NCBI GenBank assembly: GCA_018334735.1
Contig: JAGXLK010000038.1
Location: 1-10,561 of the forward strand
Direction: 5' to 3'
Length of the DNA: 10,561 nucleotides
DNA from: Planctomycetota bacterium
GTDB taxonomy: Bacteria; Planctomycetota; Brocadiia; SM23-32
Shown here: piece by piece, positions 7,352-10,561 of the stretch
Layout of the letters: every line of letters begins with the position of its first letter
Position numbering within the stretch: the stretch's first letter is position 1
Program-made: the position numbers and the translations under genes
Notes under the pieces: generated by a model
Told to the model about the DNA's origin: nothing
What the model saw: the letters and a program-made list of their open reading frames with translations, nothing else
Database searches by the model: none

Positions 7352-7353
7352 TC
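7328..7353. terminator. Hairpin over the xerC stop, possible bidirectional terminator
   Basis: GATCAAGC (7328-7335) and GCTTGATC (7346-7353) form a perfect 8-bp stem with a 10-base loop. It covers the last xerC codons and stop, and lies six bases beyond the heparinase-like stop on the other strand. On the minus strand it is followed by GTAAATTTCTTTC, partly T-rich; on the plus strand by ATCTCTCATTCC, not T-rich. A terminator role at this convergent junction is plausible, but the U-tracts are imperfect. Confidence 0.4.
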
Positions 7354-7358
7354 ATCTC

Positions 7359-9410
7359 TCATTCCACAGTTACTGTCCCCCGCTCCCCGCCCAGCCGGAT
7401 CCAGGCACGCGAGCTCAGATCACGACCACGCCAGAGCAAATTGCGCATTCTTTCGGGATTCAAAACCAAAATATCGCGCCCCGCAGGACTCCTTACTTCG
7501 ATGGCCTCGCTCCGCCACTGTTCTCCTCCGTGCGTGGGCAGCGTATCAAAAGCGATCTCGGGAGTTTTATCCTCGAAAGGATACAGCAACGTGATAAAGC
7601 CCAGGCAACCGGTGTGCCCCGGTGCGCCCCACCGCCTCACTCGGAGGTAGTAGCGGGCCATGTTTTTTTCCATGCATTCGTCCGGGTATCGGTCAACACC
7701 GGTTTCCATACGGTGGATCCCCTGTGGACGGACCGAAAACAGAAGCATCCCGGGACTACCTTTAGTAATAGCCCGTCCGGTAGCTGCCACTTTGAATGGC
7801 TGGCTTGAGTGCCACCACGCTGAAATAGAACGATTATGATGCCCGTTCCCTTCGGGCTGCACCGAATCCATTACAACAGCATATCCTGGTTCTTTGACAA
7901 AGACGACCGTTCGCCTGATCACAGCATCCATGCTCGGAATAAAATCTCGGCCATCAACTTCTCCCCTTTTCCGGTATGCCCGATGGCAAGCGGAGAAAAA
8001 ATCGATTTCTTGTGTCGATTTCCAGATGATATCTTTGGCTTCAATAGCACGGGAATCATACGGATGGCCATCGATAAGCACCTGATTATGGCTTCTCGGC
8101 GTTCTCATAACGCAATCAAGCCCCTGATCTCGTGAGCAAGAGCCGCCGGCTTCATCTATAAGAGGTTGTCCGTAAGCCCAAAAATCCAGGTTCAATAGAT
8201 CAAAATGGGCCCGGTCATCCGCAAAACGGCCGAAGTTAAGCAACAGATATCCAGACGTTGCCCCCGTCCCGTTTCTCATTACGGCATAACCGGAACGTCG
8301 CAGCCGCCAGGAGCGCCCGCGATCTTCCCCGAAATAACGGTCCCCCGTATCGCGAAAAAGTTTGCCGGCGAGATCAAAGACTTCCGGGCTTTCCTTCACC
8401 CAGCCATTCCCGTAGCCCGGCATGGTATCGCCGGGCCCCATGGTACGCGCCATCCAACGGAATGCAATCCGAAGTCGATTGCGAAAATGCCTTTCTTCTT
8501 TTGGAAAACCGCCTCGCTTTACGGCCAGAAGATACGCCTCTGTTAAAGCACCTAGAACACACCATCCTGTTTGCCAACAGCGGCTTATGTGGCATCCGTC
8601 GTTGGTAAAACTTTTGTCCGCATGCGAAACGAGATTATCGATCGTTTGATCCTCCCAGTCGCGGCTTTTCTCAAATTCGGGGAAAAGACGTGCCAGGCGG
8701 AAAAGACTGGCAGTGCCAACGGAGTGGGCCGCATCGGGCCTAAAATTTTTGACAGCACTTTGCAACCAACGTCCAAATCCAAGAAAAAATTTCAAAATGG
8801 CTTCAACCGTATCAACCGCAGCATCATCATTATTGACAAGCGCAAGATAAGCAGGCAAAAGAACATCCAGTTTGCGGTCAATCCCGCGTTCACAGTAAAC
8901 GGGATGCTGTTTATTAGCGAGATAACCCTCATTATTCCGGGCGTGGTAATAACTGACAAGAACCCGGTTCAGAAAACGAGCCCAACGTCTCTCGCCGTCG
9001 CGAATATATTTTTGAACAGCCGGCATAAGCCATTCAAGACGATGAAACCTGTAACATCCCTGTGGGCCAAACTCCCGACAGTTCCAATCAAAGTCCTCAC
9101 CGAAACTCACACTTTTACCAGCTGGCCCCTTGATCCGGCGTTCGTAGAGATCATCCAATTCTTCCGAATCCGGTGCGTTTTTCGAAACAAACTCGCCCCG
9201 GATACTTTCCCACTCCTCCGCAAGTGTCATCATATGGTAATCGGCAATCCGGTTGTAAGCCCGCGCTTTGTGCCCCCCTTCAGCCAACCCAATTGCAGCC
9301 TCGAGCTTTCTTGAAGCGTCGGGCTCTTTCTCCTCGAGAATTCGGAACGAAGACCAGAAATCTTTTTCCGAAATCTCACAAACTTCACTGCGGAGAGTCG
9401 CATCCCTCAT
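7359..9410 (-). CDS. Heparinase II/III-family protein (polysaccharide lyase-like), catalytic residues possibly altered
   Basis: This 683-residue protein has the layout of heparinase II/III-type lyases, which cleave uronic-acid polysaccharides by beta-elimination. An alpha-helical toroid covers about 100-340, including YRFHRLEWLMPAVQKYI (120-136). A beta-sandwich domain from about 365 to the end contains RAHFDLLNLDFWAYGQPLID (400-419) and SHNQVLIDG (440-448), both family hallmarks. His402 fits the beta-sandwich catalytic histidine. In the toroid, where active relatives carry Asn and Tyr, I read Ala-His (228-229) and DGCHISRCWQTGW (271-283) with no Tyr, so activity is uncertain. No signal peptide is visible. 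I start at ATG 9408-9410, with AGGAG seven bases upstream. The frame stays open 53 codons further, but that stretch lies inside the FG-GAP gene and reads as junk. It is the second gene of a pair, 10 bases behind the FG-GAP gene. Confidence 0.85.
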   Translation of the reverse strand: MRDATLRSEVCEISEKDFWSSFRILEEKEPDASRKLEAAIGLAEGGHKARAYNRIADYHMMTLAEEWESIRGEFVSKNAPDSEELDDLYERRIKGPAGKSVSFGEDFDWNCREFGPQGCYRFHRLEWLMPAVQKYIRDGERRWARFLNRVLVSYYHARNNEGYLANKQHPVYCERGIDRKLDVLLPAYLALVNNDDAAVDTVEAILKFFLGFGRWLQSAVKNFRPDAAHSVGTASLFRLARLFPEFEKSRDWEDQTIDNLVSHADKSFTNDGCHISRCWQTGWCVLGALTEAYLLAVKRGGFPKEERHFRNRLRIAFRWMARTMGPGDTMPGYGNGWVKESPEVFDLAGKLFRDTGDRYFGEDRGRSWRLRRSGYAVMRNGTGATSGYLLLNFGRFADDRAHFDLLNLDFWAYGQPLIDEAGGSCSRDQGLDCVMRTPRSHNQVLIDGHPYDSRAIEAKDIIWKSTQEIDFFSACHRAYRKRGEVDGRDFIPSMDAVIRRTVVFVKEPGYAVVMDSVQPEGNGHHNRSISAWWHSSQPFKVAATGRAITKGSPGMLLFSVRPQGIHRMETGVDRYPDECMEKNMARYYLRVRRWGAPGHTGCLGFITLLYPFEDKTPEIAFDTLPTHGGEQWRSEAIEVRSPAGRDILVLNPERMRNLLWRGRDLSSRAWIRLGGERGTVTVE

Positions 9411-9417
9411 TAACCAA

Positions 9418-9422
9418 CTCCT
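9418..9422 (-). promoter_or_regulatory. Ribosome binding site overlapping the upstream stop codon
   Basis: AGGAG on the minus strand lies seven bases before the ATG at 9410 and shares bases with the TAG stop (9421-9423) of the FG-GAP gene. It decides the heparinase-like start and suggests translational coupling. Confidence 0.75.
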
Positions 9423-10561
9423 ATTTTTGTTGCGGATAGACAATGACACGGTCATGAACAATAATAGCCATATCCGTAAGCCCGTCTCCCGTAACGTCGC
9501 CCAGCACAAGTTCCCTCGGCTGTTGACCATGCTGACTCGAGGAACCGCTTCGAAAACTACGGGATTCAAAAACCGGGAACCGAAACTTGCTCTCCCAGTT
9601 CATATTTCCTCTCTGCCCGAGTGAATAGCTGTAAATCTCAAGCTGGTGTTTTGCAAGCTCTCGTAGCGCAAGGTCAGAACGACCATCGTTGTTCAGATCG
9701 CCCACCAGCACCTGTCCGTAGTGCACCCGATCCCGATCAGCCTCGACCGTTCCGATTTCGATTAACCTTGGGCGTGACGCAGAACGTGACATCACGCCGA
9801 GTTTCTTCGTCCCGACAAAGACAATTTCCTTTTGTCCGTCGCCATCCTGATCAATTCGAACCAAATCCAGAAGACCAAAACTTCCCACATCGGTTTTCCG
9901 CCTGGCCTGGAAAATCCCTTTCTCATCTCTATCCAGGAAATTCAGCAGATCGTCGTTGGAATCAAGCGCCAGGATCTCATTCTCACCGTCGGAATCCAGA
10001 TCTGCAATATGAAGTGCTGCAAACTTTGCATTCCCTCGTTCACTGCTGAATTGCTCCTTCACAACAAGATTCATTTTTTCGAAAGCAACCGCCCGGATTA
10101 AATTGTCGCTTGCTACAAAAATAAGCGGATCCGTCCCTTTTCTTAATGGCGCGCTGTGAACGGTGGCTCTGTTTATATCCCGCAGAATATGACCTCGAAA
10201 ATCCGGTTTAGCCGTCACGTCCTTGAACGTTCCATCCGCCTTTTGAACGAGCAATACCGGCGATTCGTATTTTCTCAGGCAAATTAAATCTACCCGCCCG
10301 TCTTTGTTGAGATTTATCGGAACTATTCTCTCCGGTGCCGAGTCCAACCCGGGCGCAATGGTTTCGGTCGCAACAACGTATTTGCCTTTGGATTCTGTTA
10401 GCAGAACAATAAAAAGTTCTTCTTTCTTCTCCTCTTTATCCTCGAGCTTTTTCTCAACCACACACCACAACCCCGCCTTGCGATCCGCTGAGCCCGGATG
10501 AAAAGCAATGTTCAGCGGTTTTCCGCCAGTATCAATCGGTTGCGGATAGGTCAGACGCCCC
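9421..10561 (-). CDS. FG-GAP/VCBS-repeat beta-propeller protein, N-terminus missing
   Basis: The frame is open from the right edge to TAG at 9421-9423, giving the last 380 residues; the start lies outside the window. A TTG at 10468-10470 is in frame but is almost certainly internal, because 30 sense codons precede it and there is no ribosome binding site. At least five calcium-binding DxDxDG-like loops of the FG-GAP/VCBS kind recur: NLNKDGRVDL, DLDSDGENEI, RIDQDGDGQKEI, DLNNDGRSDL and DVTGDGLTDM. Each is followed by a short hydrophobic strand, as in integrin-alpha-like propellers. In bacteria such proteins are usually exported and bind ligands or carbohydrates, but the signal peptide cannot be checked here. 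A charged linker (KKLEDKEEKKEE) lies near the visible N-terminal side. It is translationally coupled to the heparinase-like gene downstream. Confidence 0.85.
   Translation of the reverse strand, partial: GRLTYPQPIDTGGKPLNIAFHPGSADRKAGLWCVVEKKLEDKEEKKEELFIVLLTESKGKYVVATETIAPGLDSAPERIVPINLNKDGRVDLICLRKYESPVLLVQKADGTFKDVTAKPDFRGHILRDINRATVHSAPLRKGTDPLIFVASDNLIRAVAFEKMNLVVKEQFSSERGNAKFAALHIADLDSDGENEILALDSNDDLLNFLDRDEKGIFQARRKTDVGSFGLLDLVRIDQDGDGQKEIVFVGTKKLGVMSRSASRPRLIEIGTVEADRDRVHYGQVLVGDLNNDGRSDLALRELAKHQLEIYSYSLGQRGNMNWESKFRFPVFESRSFRSGSSSQHGQQPRELVLGDVTGDGLTDMAIIVHDRVIVYPQQK

Noticed and set aside
8571..9314. 247-codon plus-strand open frame
   Set aside because: It lies entirely antisense to the heparinase-like gene, with no recognisable motif.
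9411..9569. Upstream extension of the heparinase-like gene by 53 codons
   Set aside because: The stretch overlaps the FG-GAP coding region in another frame, and the ATG at 9410 has an ideal ribosome binding site.
9421..10470. FG-GAP gene starting at the TTG at 10468-10470
   Set aside because: The frame stays open to the window edge in propeller-like sequence, so the TTG is an internal leucine codon.

Overview
This window looks like a piece of a bacterial chromosome, or metagenome contig, from a polysaccharide-degrading heterotroph. Four of the six genes point to carbohydrate catabolism or large beta-propeller proteins: a secreted FlgD-Ig/NHL-type propeller protein, a GH106-like glycoside hydrolase (alpha-L-rhamnosidase type), a heparinase II/III-type protein and an FG-GAP/VCBS calcium-binding propeller protein. 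The other two look like housekeeping genes: a YhaM-type OB-fold + HD exoribonuclease and a XerC/XerD tyrosine recombinase. This mixture, moderate GC content, clear Shine-Dalgarno sites and a TTG start suggest a PVC-superphylum bacterium (Kiritimatiellota, Lentisphaerota, Verrucomicrobiota or Planctomycetota). That placement is an inference from gene content, not a measurement.

Layout. Positions 1-1500 (minus) hold the first 500 codons of a secreted propeller protein that runs off the left edge. Positions 1501-1919 are a non-coding gap rich in dyad symmetry, with a candidate promoter. Positions 1920-4994 (minus) hold the GH106-like hydrolase, which starts at a TTG behind a good ribosome binding site. 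Positions 5128-6105 (minus) hold the YhaM-like exonuclease. The region 6106-6463 is a divergent promoter region. Positions 6464-7351 (plus) hold the recombinase, the only plus-strand gene. It converges, with a 7-bp gap, on the heparinase-like gene (7359-9410, minus). That gene lies directly downstream of the FG-GAP gene (9421 to beyond 10561, minus), whose stop codon overlaps the heparinase ribosome binding site.

How the genes may work together. The GH106-like enzyme and the heparinase-like protein have no visible signal peptide, so they probably act on imported oligosaccharides in the cytoplasm. The left-edge propeller protein has a clear signal peptide. The FG-GAP and heparinase-like genes form a tightly coupled operon pair. 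Whether the rhamnosidase-like and lyase-like genes serve one substrate cannot be told here: no sulfatase, transporter or regulator gene lies in the window.

I found no tRNA, rRNA, CRISPR array, insertion sequence or defence system. The items most worth a second look are the apparent loss of catalytic toroid residues in the heparinase-like protein, the dyad-rich gap at 1501-1919, and a hairpin over the recombinase stop codon at the convergent junction.
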